Shown here one piece after another: positions 27,646 through 35,500 of a stretch of DNA of 40,612 nucleotides. The notes below the pieces were generated by a model, which saw only the letters and a program-made list of their open reading frames with translations, ran no database searches and was not told where the DNA came from. Source of the DNA: Clostridiaceae bacterium (GTDB lineage Bacteria; Bacillota; Clostridia; Lachnospirales; Lachnospiraceae); assembly GCA_902362865.1 (NCBI GenBank), contig CABIYE010000033.1, positions 1-40,612 of the forward strand, read 5' to 3'. Every line of letters begins with the position of its first letter. Position 1 is the stretch's first letter. Both the position numbers and the translations under genes were made by a program.

Positions 27646-28235
27646 ATGGGACAACATTCAAAATACTCTTTTGAGATGAAATTAGCTGCCGTTACAAAAT
27701 ATCTGGAAGGAAGCTGTTCAACAGAAAGTATTGCCCGAAACTTGGGAACGAATGGAACGAGGATTATCGAATGGGCAACAATATATCAGTCTTTGGGGGC
27801 TAAAGGACTAAAACTACCCAAAAGCTCAGCTCCTATTCGGCGGAAACAAAACGCAGCGCTGTCTACGATTATCTTTCTGGCAAAGGGACGTTAAGGGAAA
27901 TCCAGAAAAAATATGGAATCAATGGGAAAGCATACCTGAGCGCCATTTTGGATTTGGCAGATAAAAGCATCGTTTCTTTTGTTATTGGAAGTTCAAATAG
28001 GAATGACGCAAAGCATGTCAAGAGTATCCCGATGCATAGATAATGGTCCAATGGAAGCGTTCTGGGGGATGCTGAAATCCGAAATGTATTATCTAAAGAA
28101 ATATTTCATACCTACGATGAATTAAAAGAAGCAGTATGTGATTACATAGAATACTACAATAATCACCAGTATCAAAAACGTCTAAACCGTATAACGCCAA
28201 TAGAATATAGAAAACATTTAACATGTGCGGCATAA
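27646..28235 (+). pseudogene. IS3-family transposase remnants (OrfA plus OrfB tail)
   Basis: The first open part (27646-27894, 82 codons) encodes the IS3-type helix-turn-helix: YSFEMKLAAVTKYLEGSCST and a second helix pair. The frame is then broken. Around 28010-28110 another frame reads QSMSRVSRCIDNGPMEAFWG and LKSEMYYLKKYF, the end of the DDE integrase region; after a further frameshift the last part ends YYNNHQYQKRLNRITPIEYR. The middle of OrfB with its first catalytic aspartates is deleted. The gene is not functional. Confidence 0.88.
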
Positions 28236-28240
28236 GAATA

Positions 28241-28268
28241 CTGCCAACCACAAAAATGTGGTTGGCAG
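28241..28268. terminator. hairpin at the end of the IS remnant
   Basis: A perfect 12-bp stem CTGCCAACCACA / TGTGGTTGGCAG around AAAA, six bases after the transposase stop codon and inside the right end of the element. Weak T-run after it (AAAATTTTTA). Confidence 0.65.
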
Positions 28269-28341
28269 CTAAAATTTTTATTTTTTCCACTGTCTACTTG
28301 ACAGGGAGCGGTTCATCTATCTTACTGTTCAGCTTTTCATT

Positions 28342-29325
28342 TTATTTGAGCCTTTGCGCAAGTGAATTTCGGTCACTTTCAGGAATACTCAACACATCCA
28401 TGGATTGCTCCGCAGACCATCCCATTCTTTCCATAAGTTTTTTTACGTTATCTAACAGAGTATCCATTCTTTTTTGTTCCGCTGCTCTGTCAGCGATTGT
28501 CTGAATAGCCTGACACACATCAAGCACCTCCTCACCTTTCTTCATTGTCAAATTAGCATTTACACAGGCATTAAGTACATCAACTTCATTTCTACCCAAA
28601 TGTCTGAATTTTTCATCTATACCTATCACTTCCTGCAGTTTATCCGCATTGCCAGAATACTTAATAAAGGACAGCACCTCTTTTAATGTTGTTTGGAATT
28701 TCTCAAATTCACTGTCCTCTATAGCAGCCGGGGCTATCAAATTTATTTTGTAGTCCGGCACAAAGGCTAAAACCCTTGCATCCTGCCCCGCAAACATCTC
28801 ATGAATAGATAATGGACCATCCCATTCTTTGGAAGCAAAATATATGACCAATGTTACTACCGGTAGCAAATGATCCGCTTTCATAAAGCCAGACAGGTAT
28901 TCATCGCTGTCAACACCTTTATAATCACCGGACAATTTATGGGAAGCTGCCGCTTCCTCCACTTGTTTTGCGTACTGGAGTGCGTCATAAACCATATTTT
29001 TTACCGGCATCGCATAATGAATATTGGACTGGTTCTCGATTGCCAGAAGCAGATATGCAGTGCGTTTATCCATCATCGCAATGACCGATTTAATAACATC
29101 CCTGGTTTTCTGCACTGGCTGTTTCGCACCCTTTTCTCCACCATAGGGAACATCTATCTCACGGGTATCAAGTTCCTCCAGGCTTTCCGGATTGATAACC
29201 TGCTCTCCGCCATATACAAAATAATTAAAGGCATCGGCAAAGATTTCATTCTGTCTCATGTATTTTGTTGTTACTGTATCTTTTACTCCCAAAGGATTCA
29301 CCACCTTTTTGATATGCTGTATCAT
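28342..29325 (-). CDS. Rpn-family PD-(D/E)XK recombination-promoting nuclease
   Basis: 327 residues. The nuclease fold is seen in the N-terminal half: RQNEIFADAFNYFVYGG, then the catalytic strand pair around LLLAIENQSNIHYAMPVK with the E-x-Q motif, and VTLVIYFASKEWDGP. The C-terminal half is helical. This matches the Rpn/YhgA-like family, often annotated as putative transposase; E. coli RpnA is a DNA endonuclease that promotes RecA-independent recombination. It has its own promoter and lies next to the IS remnant, consistent with accessory DNA. Confidence 0.85.
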   Translation of the reverse strand: MIQHIKKVVNPLGVKDTVTTKYMRQNEIFADAFNYFVYGGEQVINPESLEELDTREIDVPYGGEKGAKQPVQKTRDVIKSVIAMMDKRTAYLLLAIENQSNIHYAMPVKNMVYDALQYAKQVEEAAASHKLSGDYKGVDSDEYLSGFMKADHLLPVVTLVIYFASKEWDGPLSIHEMFAGQDARVLAFVPDYKINLIAPAAIEDSEFEKFQTTLKEVLSFIKYSGNADKLQEVIGIDEKFRHLGRNEVDVLNACVNANLTMKKGEEVLDVCQAIQTIADRAAEQKRMDTLLDNVKKLMERMGWSAEQSMDVLSIPESDRNSLAQRLK

Positions 29326-29351
29326 CAGCAGAGTATTCTTCTGCTATTTAT

Positions 29352-29380
29352 AACATACCATACCAGTTTGAGGTTTACAA
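29352..29380 (-). promoter_or_regulatory. probable promoter of the Rpn gene
   Basis: On the minus strand: -35 TTGTAA (29375-29380), 17-nt spacer, -10 TATGTT (29352-29357), with an overlapping TATAAA just downstream. Confidence 0.45.
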
Positions 29381-29394
29381 GCCATGCTGTTTAA

Positions 29395-29943
29395 TTACTT
29401 AGCGTTATAATATTTCTTCCCAATCCTCTCGCTCAGCCGGTACGCCGCCCAGGCGGCAAAGCTTCCAACAAGAATCCCACCAAGGATGTCCGTCGGATAA
29501 TGCACTCCCACATACAGCCTGGAAAAGGCTATCAACACCGCTAATAGAATGGCAGCCACCCCGTATCTGCGGGGAAGCATCTTCAGATAGACAAGCCCCG
29601 CCGCGAAGGAGGCGCATGTATGCCCCGAAGGGAAGGAATAATCACTCTGCTTCTCAATCAGCAGATGCAAGTCTTCTATCACTTCATAAGGCCGGATTCT
29701 GGCAACCAGGTTCTTAAGCGCCACATTCGTAATCAACGCGCCAATCAGCAGCGCTAAGAGAGCCGTAATCCCCGCCCGCCTTGTCTTTTTAAAAAACAGA
29801 AGCACTACAGACAATGCAATCCAAAACCATCCGGCATCCCCCAGGTGTGTAATAAACTTTACCAAAGGTGTCAGAAAATCCTGACGTATATATTCTTGTA
29901 TAAACAGCAGTATCCCTGCGTCAAAATCTAAAATCCAGTCCAT
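29395..29943 (-). CDS. PAP2-type membrane phosphatase
   Basis: 182 residues from the ATG at 29943, which has AGGAG 7 nt upstream; a TTG at 29964 is in frame. The three acid phosphatase motifs are present: KNLVARIRP (77-85), SFPSGH (103-108) and SRLYVGVHYPTD (141-152). Five to six hydrophobic helices. It likely dephosphorylates a lipid phosphate such as undecaprenyl pyrophosphate or phosphatidylglycerophosphate at the membrane; the substrate cannot be read from sequence. It follows the ECF-S gene by 35 bp. Confidence 0.92.
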   Translation of the reverse strand: MDWILDFDAGILLFIQEYIRQDFLTPLVKFITHLGDAGWFWIALSVVLLFFKKTRRAGITALLALLIGALITNVALKNLVARIRPYEVIEDLHLLIEKQSDYSFPSGHTCASFAAGLVYLKMLPRRYGVAAILLAVLIAFSRLYVGVHYPTDILGGILVGSFAAWAAYRLSERIGKKYYNAK

Positions 29944-29978
29944 CCACGCTCTCCTATCCGCCAAAACAGATCCGAAGA

Positions 29979-30554
29979 CTACACCGCCCGCAGATACAGC
30001 TTATGAACCGGTTTGTAAAGCACCGCAATTGCCGCAATCATAAAGACCGCATTAATTACAGTTGCCGGAATCGACGCCAAAGACCCTGCCGCTGCCGCTG
30101 CGAATCCGCTTCCCAGAATCATCATCTCTACGATTCCCATAACAAATTCTATGACAACATTCATGCATCCGTAAATAAACGCACACACTACCGCCGCTGT
30201 ATATTCCTTTCTGCTGTCTCCCTCTGCCTTTTTCTTAAGGATAGCAAAAATCATTCCCACAAGCAAACACTTTATGATTGTTTCAAGAAATACCTGCGGG
30301 ACATCCTGCATATAACCATTCAAAATATCAAACAGCACCAACCCTATGGTTCCTGACACCGCTCCTCTTCTTCCTCCCTGCAGCAGCACGCCCATCACAA
30401 CAAAAATATGTCCGAAATGGACAAACGGCGTCCCGACTGCCGCCGGCAAGGGAATCCGGAATGCCTGTATTCCTAAAAAAGTAATCGCCGCAAATATTGC
30501 TGTAATTACCATTGTCTTTACTTTTTCATCCTGTGCTACTTTCGTTTGCATCAT
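29979..30554 (-). CDS. ECF transporter S component
   Basis: 191 residues, six hydrophobic helices. The segment TMVITAIFAAITFLGIQAFRIPLPA followed by VHFGHIFVVMGVLLQGGRRGAVSGTIGLVLFDIL is the ECF substrate-binding (S) protein pattern. It should capture a vitamin or precursor and use a shared energising module encoded elsewhere; no AT module is in this window and I see no riboswitch upstream, so the substrate is open. Confidence 0.88.
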   Translation of the reverse strand: MMQTKVAQDEKVKTMVITAIFAAITFLGIQAFRIPLPAAVGTPFVHFGHIFVVMGVLLQGGRRGAVSGTIGLVLFDILNGYMQDVPQVFLETIIKCLLVGMIFAILKKKAEGDSRKEYTAAVVCAFIYGCMNVVIEFVMGIVEMMILGSGFAAAAAGSLASIPATVINAVFMIAAIAVLYKPVHKLYLRAV

Positions 30555-30683
30555 AATTCATCGACTCCTTCTCTTTCCTGATTTTATCAATCATATCATC
30601 ATTCTGGTTCATGAAAAACAGCCAGTTATACGCATTTTAACCAGTCCAGTTTTATTTACCAACTTAATTTTTTGAAAACGGGG

Positions 30684-30711
30684 TTGCATTTTTTATATTA
30701 CCGGATATAAT
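30684..30711 (+). promoter_or_regulatory. promoter of the hemolysin III gene
   Basis: -35 TTGCAT (30684-30689), 16-nt spacer, -10 TATAAT (30706-30711). Confidence 0.65.
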
Positions 30712-30728
30712 ATACTTATATGCAACAC

Positions 30729-30745
30729 GTAGTTTTAAAAACTAC
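30729..30745. promoter_or_regulatory. palindrome near the start site of the hemolysin III gene
   Basis: GTAGTTTT-A-AAAACTAC, a perfect 8-bp inverted repeat starting 18 nt after the -10. Its position fits an operator or a 5' stabilising hairpin. Confidence 0.45.
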
Positions 30746-30777
30746 ATTATATATTTTTAATTTCTAGGAGTGATATT

Positions 30778-31440
30778 ATGGCACAGACAATCAAAACACA
30801 CATCAAGGATCCGGGAAGCGCAATCACCCATTTCATCGGCATGATGATGGCAATTTTTGCCGCTGTCCCACTGTTAATAAAGGCAGCGCATGAACCGGGC
30901 AGGATTTATATCATCTCCATTGCAGTTTATGCAGTGAGCCTGATCTTATTATATGCGGCAAGCACCAGTTACCACACATTCGACCGCTCGTATAAGATTA
31001 ATACCATTTTGAAAAAATTAGACCATATGATGATCTTTATCCTGATAGCCGGAAGCTATACACCTATATGCCTTCTGGTTCTCGGCGGAAAGACAGGTGC
31101 CATTCTTCTTAGCATCGTCTGGGGAATCGCGTTGGTAGGAATTCTGATAAAAGCATTCTGGGTATACTGCCCCAAATGGGTGTCTTCCGTATTATATATC
31201 GGCATGGGCTGGACTTGCGTCCTGGCATTCACCCAGATTTTAAACTCCATGTCCCCGGCGGCATTCGGCTGGCTTCTCGCCGGAGGAATCATTTACACCA
31301 TCGGAGGCATAATCTACGCACTGAAGCTGCCCATCTTCAACAACAGACATAAGAACTTCGGAAGCCACGAAATCTTCCACCTGTTCGTTATGGGCGGCAG
31401 CGCCTGCCATTTCGTTGTAATGTATGTATTTGTACTGTAA
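30778..31440 (+). CDS. hemolysin III family (PAQR-type) membrane protein
   Basis: 220 residues, seven hydrophobic helices. Family motifs: the ITHFIGMMMAIFA start, SASTSYHTFDRS-like segment (here YAASTSYHTFDRS), LDHMMIFILIAGSYTP, and the C-terminal FGSHEIFHLFVMGGSACHF, whose histidines with the first His form the metal site in PAQR proteins. Despite the name, related proteins such as YqfA/TrhA are linked to membrane energetics and fluidity rather than toxicity. GGAG lies 7 nt before the ATG. Confidence 0.93.
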   Translation: MAQTIKTHIKDPGSAITHFIGMMMAIFAAVPLLIKAAHEPGRIYIISIAVYAVSLILLYAASTSYHTFDRSYKINTILKKLDHMMIFILIAGSYTPICLLVLGGKTGAILLSIVWGIALVGILIKAFWVYCPKWVSSVLYIGMGWTCVLAFTQILNSMSPAAFGWLLAGGIIYTIGGIIYALKLPIFNNRHKNFGSHEIFHLFVMGGSACHFVVMYVFVL

Positions 31441-31482
31441 GGTACAGGGCAAAAGCCAGTTAGGTACAGGGCAAAAGTTAAT
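31441..31482 (+). repeat. short tandem direct repeat next to the long palindrome
   Basis: GGTACAGGGCAAAAG occurs at 31441-31455 and again at 31463-31477. A relative (GGTACAGGGTAAATG) precedes the second long palindrome at 38316. Confidence 0.6.
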
Positions 31483-31525
31483 TGGGGACGTAGTAAAGTG
31501 ACACTTTACTACGTCCCCAATTAAC
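31477..31525. repeat. REP-like long palindrome, copy 1
   Basis: Two 24-bp arms (31477-31500 and 31502-31525) are perfect reverse complements around one base. The arms contain GGGGACGTAGTAAAGTG. It sits between the hemolysin III and PqqD-like genes. A related copy with paired base changes is at 38330-38378. Such palindromes resemble REP elements mobilised by IS200-like (RAYT) proteins; no such gene is in the window. Confidence 0.85.
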
Positions 31526-31562
31526 CGTATAATGAAAGAAAACGCACGGGAGGAGACTACTC

Positions 31563-31829
31563 ATGAGAATAAAAAAGGGATTCGTACTTCGGGAAATTGC
31601 CGGGCAGGCAATGGTAATCGCTACCGGCGAGGCAAGCAAATCTTTTCACGGAATGGTGACCCTAAATGACACAGGCCGTGACATCTGGCTTGGACTGCAG
31701 GACGGTTTATCCGAAAATGAAATTGTTGACAAGCTTACTTCTGATTATGATATCAGCCGAGAGCAGGCGGCTATAGATGTAAAGAACCTGATTAGCAAAA
31801 TGAACGATGCCGGATTTCTTACGCCGTGA
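31563..31829 (+). CDS. orphan PqqD-family (RRE) protein
   Basis: 88 residues. The winged-helix PqqD pattern is visible: FVLREIAGQAMVIATG, MVTLNDTGRDIWLGLQDGLSENEIVDKL, then YDISREQAAIDVKNLISKM and DAGFLTP. PqqD domains bind the leader peptide of ribosomally made, modified peptides and present it to an enzyme. There are no other PQQ genes, so PQQ synthesis is unlikely. Convergent to it lie a membrane-anchored acidic protein and a 51-residue peptide with a YxxP motif. GGGAGG lies before the ATG. No maturase is adjacent. Confidence 0.85.
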   Translation: MRIKKGFVLREIAGQAMVIATGEASKSFHGMVTLNDTGRDIWLGLQDGLSENEIVDKLTSDYDISREQAAIDVKNLISKMNDAGFLTP

Positions 31830-31861
31830 TAAAGCGGGCAAATCCGTCTTAAATGCCCTAT
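31828..31861 (+). repeat. dispersed palindromic repeat, copy 3
   Basis: Starts GATAAAGCGGGCAAATCCG and ends ATGCCCTAT. It overlaps the PqqD-like stop codon and lies before the terminator. Degenerate member of the family with copies at 8401, 21198 and 37895. Confidence 0.6.
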
Positions 31862-31870
31862 ATTGCAGAA

Positions 31871-31899
31871 AACGGCAGAGTATTTCTCCGCCGTTTTTT
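31871..31899 (+). terminator. terminator of the PqqD-like gene
   Basis: AACGGC-A-GAG (31871-31880) pairs with CTC-C-GCCGTT (31886-31895) with one mismatch, followed by six T residues. Confidence 0.8.
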
Positions 31900-31901
31900 C
31901 T

Positions 31902-32243
31902 CTATTCTTGCAATTCCGACCAATCCAATTCATCTTCTGAAGCTCCTTCTCCGGAACTTCCATCCTCATCTCCAAACAATTCACCATAACTGCCTGAATC
32001 TGCCGGTACGCTCTCATCCACTACTTCCATTTCCTGCGACGGTTCCGGCGTTCCGTCGGATGCCGTTGCCTGATCCTGACCTTCCTCGGAATCTTCCGCC
32101 TCTTCTGTTGTTGATACCTCTTTTGTAGAATCCGTATCTGCCTGCGGCGATGTGTCCGACTTCCGATTTAAAGCAAAAGCTATGACAATTGCCAATACTG
32201 CAATTACCGCAACCATTATAATTAAAATCTTTTTCTTTTTCAT
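31902..32243 (-). CDS. small membrane-anchored acidic protein
   Basis: 113 residues. Four lysines, a hydrophobic helix (about 6-24), then an extremely acidic, Ser/Thr/Glu/Asp-rich tail without predicted fold. No lipobox cysteine, so it is likely held by the uncleaved helix with the tail outside. I do not recognise a family. AAAGGGG is 12 nt from the ATG, a long spacing. It lies downstream of the terminator that closes the 51-residue peptide gene and converges on the PqqD-like gene. Confidence 0.65.
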   Translation of the reverse strand: MKKKKILIIMVAVIAVLAIVIAFALNRKSDTSPQADTDSTKEVSTTEEAEDSEEGQDQATASDGTPEPSQEMEVVDESVPADSGSYGELFGDEDGSSGEGASEDELDWSELQE

Positions 32244-32271
32244 AAAACGCCGTTACCCCTTTCAAACTATT

Positions 32272-32302
32272 TAAAACTGGGAGCAGGTATCCCTGCTCCC
32301 AG
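32272..32302 (-). terminator. terminator of the beta-helix/peptide operon
   Basis: CTGGGAGCAGG (32277-32287) pairs perfectly with CCTGCTCCCAG (32292-32302) around TATC; on the minus strand TTTTAAATAG follows. It lies 30 nt after the 51-residue peptide stop codon. Confidence 0.85.
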
Positions 32303-32331
32303 GCTTTGTAATGGAATATTAAATTATGAAA

Positions 32332-32487
32332 TCAGAAACTTCCATTAGGATTTATAATCTCACCATAATCGCTTCCATCGTCAGTATTCACATCTCCTCC
32401 GTTACCCAGTCCACTGGTCTTCATAATATCCTCTACATTAAACATAACAACTTCCATCTCTGGGGTTATATAGTCTTTCTTGTTCAT
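32332..32487 (-). CDS. 51-residue peptide with YxxP leader-like motif
   Basis: 51 residues; start MNKKDYITPEMEVVMF. GGAGG lies about 10 nt before the ATG, so translation is likely. Residues 6-9 are YITP, followed by EMEVVMFNVEDIMKTSG; the rest (27-51) is Gly/Asn/Asp-rich. The pattern YxxP then a hydrophobic strand then an acidic/TSG break is like leader peptides of lasso and other modified peptides bound by PqqD-type domains, and I recall similar short clostridial peptides (YxxPEMEV...DIITTS) of unknown role. It is 53 bp behind the large beta-helix gene and ahead of a terminator, so both share the switchable promoter. Product unproven. Confidence 0.7.
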   Translation of the reverse strand: MNKKDYITPEMEVVMFNVEDIMKTSGLGNGGDVNTDDGSDYGEIINPNGSF

Positions 32488-32540
32488 TTTGCATTCACCT
32501 CCACCTTAAACAGCCATTCTATGAATCTCTGCATCTGCTA

Positions 32541-35500
32541 TTAAGGAACTTGTATCGTCGCTGTAGTACCCATAACAGTTGTACCATCCATCGTTGTCCA
32601 ATATGGAGTAATTGTCAGCGTTGTACCAGGCGATACATTTTCAAGCGTGTACACAAACAGATATTTCGCTTGATCTCCTCCAATCTGTGTCGGCTTAATT
32701 CCATTGTAAGAGGTATATACCTTCTTAATAGGCTCATTCCACTCGTTGCTTCCATTGTTTATAATAAATCCTGCTAAAGAGTAATCTAATGAATCCAACG
32801 CTGAATACATACGAATGTTATAAACCATACTTCCATCTTTATTATAGGAAGCGCGCTGGTATCTCACCTCCAAAACTCTCTTATCCACAAACTTCGCATA
32901 ATATCTTCCGGTAGTAACGCTGGAATCTGTCAACTGCTCCGTAAGCTCAGCATCTTCAAACCATCCGGCAAAGAGATCCCCATTTTCATTCGTTGGATAA
33001 GTGTATGTCTCCTCACTGCGATATGCAGAGATGTCATACTGTCCCTCTTTCAGAGCCGTTACCGTCCACATGCCAGACTCACCATCGACTTCCGCTGAAG
33101 CAAGCCCTTCTTGGCAATACTTGTAAGAAACCGGTGCGGAAAATTTTCCGCCATTTACAAAGTTACTGCAATCTTCGCTTACAATAGCTTCTGCATCCTC
33201 ATCCTTATTTGTAGTAATAAAGGTACCGCCGTCTACAGTCATCTTAATTTTTTCAACATCTGCCGTTCCATTCTTCTGTGTATTTTTCTCACACAATGCT
33301 GTACATCCCGTCAATGTTCCGCCGGAAATCGTTACCGTTATATCACGCTTTGTGTTATGCTGTGCCACTGCCACAGCAGCGCCAATTGTTGTTGTACCAT
33401 TGCCGTTTGGCTTTGTTTCCGTCCGCTCTGCAGTACCAGTAATCTCGCCTCCAGATACGTCTAACTCACCTGCACGGATTTCAATTCCCGTTATTCCTTT
33501 AATAGTTCCTCCGGTCACATTCAGCTTACCATACTGCGGCTGATAAATTGCAGTAGAACCATGTCCATCAACAGTTCCTCCGCTGATATTAATCACTGTC
33601 TGCCCATTATCCGTCTGTCCGCCATAACTTCCATTTCCGGAAATAGCAAACCAGCTTCCTTCAACGGTACAGTTTTCCTGTACATTTAAAACAGCTCCGT
33701 TTCCGACAATATAGATACCAGTACCGCCCACTTCATCCTCTAATATTTTACCATACACTCTTGCATTGCCTGAAACGGTAACTTCTGCAGGATAAGGCGC
33801 ATCATTACCATAACTGCAGTTTCCAGCAATACAGATTCCGGTGCCAGAACCATATACCTCGCTATCTCCTTTGATTTGTGCGCTTGTTTTCTCTCCACTA
33901 TTTGCATCAATAACAATTATTCCTGTAGATTTTGCAGCATCCGCGTTTACTTTACCACCGGTCATAGACATATTAGCTCCCAACTGAACCTGTACGCCTA
34001 CACTTTCTTCCGTATTTGAAATAACTTCTCCGCCGACCATAGTAAGGTTACCACTTGTTCCGGTCACAAGAATTCCAATCTCACCACCTGTCACCGTTCC
34101 ACTGTTCATAGTCACCTGACCCAGGCTTCGGATTCCAAAATTCTCTCCTGTTACAGCACTATTGTTATCCAAAGTAACAGTATTCCCTGCGTTCACCTGG
34201 ATTCCATTGTAACTCTTTTCTACTGTAATTCCATTCAGAACCACATCCGTCTCTGTTCCATCAATAAGAATGGGAACTACTGCATACCGCGTTTCCCCAG
34301 CACCATAGGTCGTAGCATCACATGTAATCGTTCCATCCTTCAGCGTTACATCTGCCGTAATTCCCAGCGCATAGGATACCGTTCCTTCTTCGTCTTTCAC
34401 GTTTTTCGTAACTGTATACCCTGCGAAATCCAGTGTCATCGGTTTTGCAATTACAATTGAGCTGACTTCTACATTCTTCTTCAGTGTTACAGTTGCATCA
34501 TCACTTGCCGCCGCAACAGCCTCTTCCAGAGATGCATAGTAGGTCTCATCTCCCGTTGCATTTGTTACAGATGCAGAAAAATCACCCACCTGCCATTTAT
34601 GAGCCGTTACCTTCTCCAATGCCACACCGGCAGCTAAATAGGTATCCTTCCAGTTATAGATAACGGACTCGTTTCTTATTGTATCATTTGTAAATGTACC
34701 ACCGGAAACTTTCACATTAGCGCCTTCACGAAATACAATTGCATACTGATAACCACAGATGCTTCCACCGGAAATATTCGCTGTAGCGTCAGCATCCAAA
34801 GTCACGCCACGAAAATAATCATTCGTAAGCGGTCCCTGAGTCATTCCGAGAATCTCTCCTCCGCTCATGTTCAATGTTCCTGTTCCAGTAACATATACAA
34901 CACCATTTGCTCCGGCATTCACTTTTTCAATCGTTCCGCCTGTCATATTTAAAGTTCCGTGAACCGTAACTTTTCCATTGATTTTTATGCCATCCTTAAC
35001 CGTCAGCGTCACACCCTCCGGAATTACAACATCTTCTTCTATATTTGTAAGAAGTTCAACAGAAGGCATTCCGGATTTCAGTGCGTCATTCAAAGTTGCA
35101 TAGTAAGAAGATACTTCGCCAGCGTTAGATGCTTTTGCAACAGCAGAAACAATCGCCAACGTATAAAATTCTTCTGTCGAGCTGCTCTGATAACTCTTTC
35201 CTTCAATAATCTTAACATCCTCAAAGCGATAGAACATCTTGGTATTTCCATAATCGTCAGATTTAAACGTGCCGCCTTCCAATCTTAAGGTATTGCCCTC
35301 GTAATTTACAACTGCATAATTCGTACCATAAATTTCACCGTCATAAATCACTGCATCTACGCCTGCATCTGCTGGAATATACAATCCACGGCTACTGCTT
35401 ATAGACTCAGTTGCTCCGTCAATCGTCCCGCCATTCATCGTAAATGTTCCGCCGGTTAATCTCACAGCCCCGTTAGAAATGTTAGTAGCGCTCACCGTGC

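Larger units (their letters stand above)
27585..28309 (+). mobile_element. decayed IS3-family insertion sequence
   Basis: Imperfect terminal inverted repeats of about 26 bp: 27585-27610 starts GCTCCCCTTATGGTAGACAG, and 28284-28309 reads on the minus strand GCTCCCTGTCAAGTAGACAG. The element is about 725 bp, roughly half a normal IS3 element, because most of the second transposase frame is missing. I saw no clean target-site duplication at the outer edges. Confidence 0.82.

Noticed and set aside
27585..28309. Active insertion sequence
   Set aside because: The transposase has at least two frame breaks and a large internal deletion.
31441..31482. Short CRISPR-like array
   Set aside because: Only two copies of a 15-bp direct repeat with a 7-bp gap, and no cas genes nearby.
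31563..31829. PQQ biosynthesis role for the PqqD-like protein
   Set aside because: No pqqA, B, C or E in the window, and gut Firmicutes are not known to make PQQ; a generic leader-binding role fits better.
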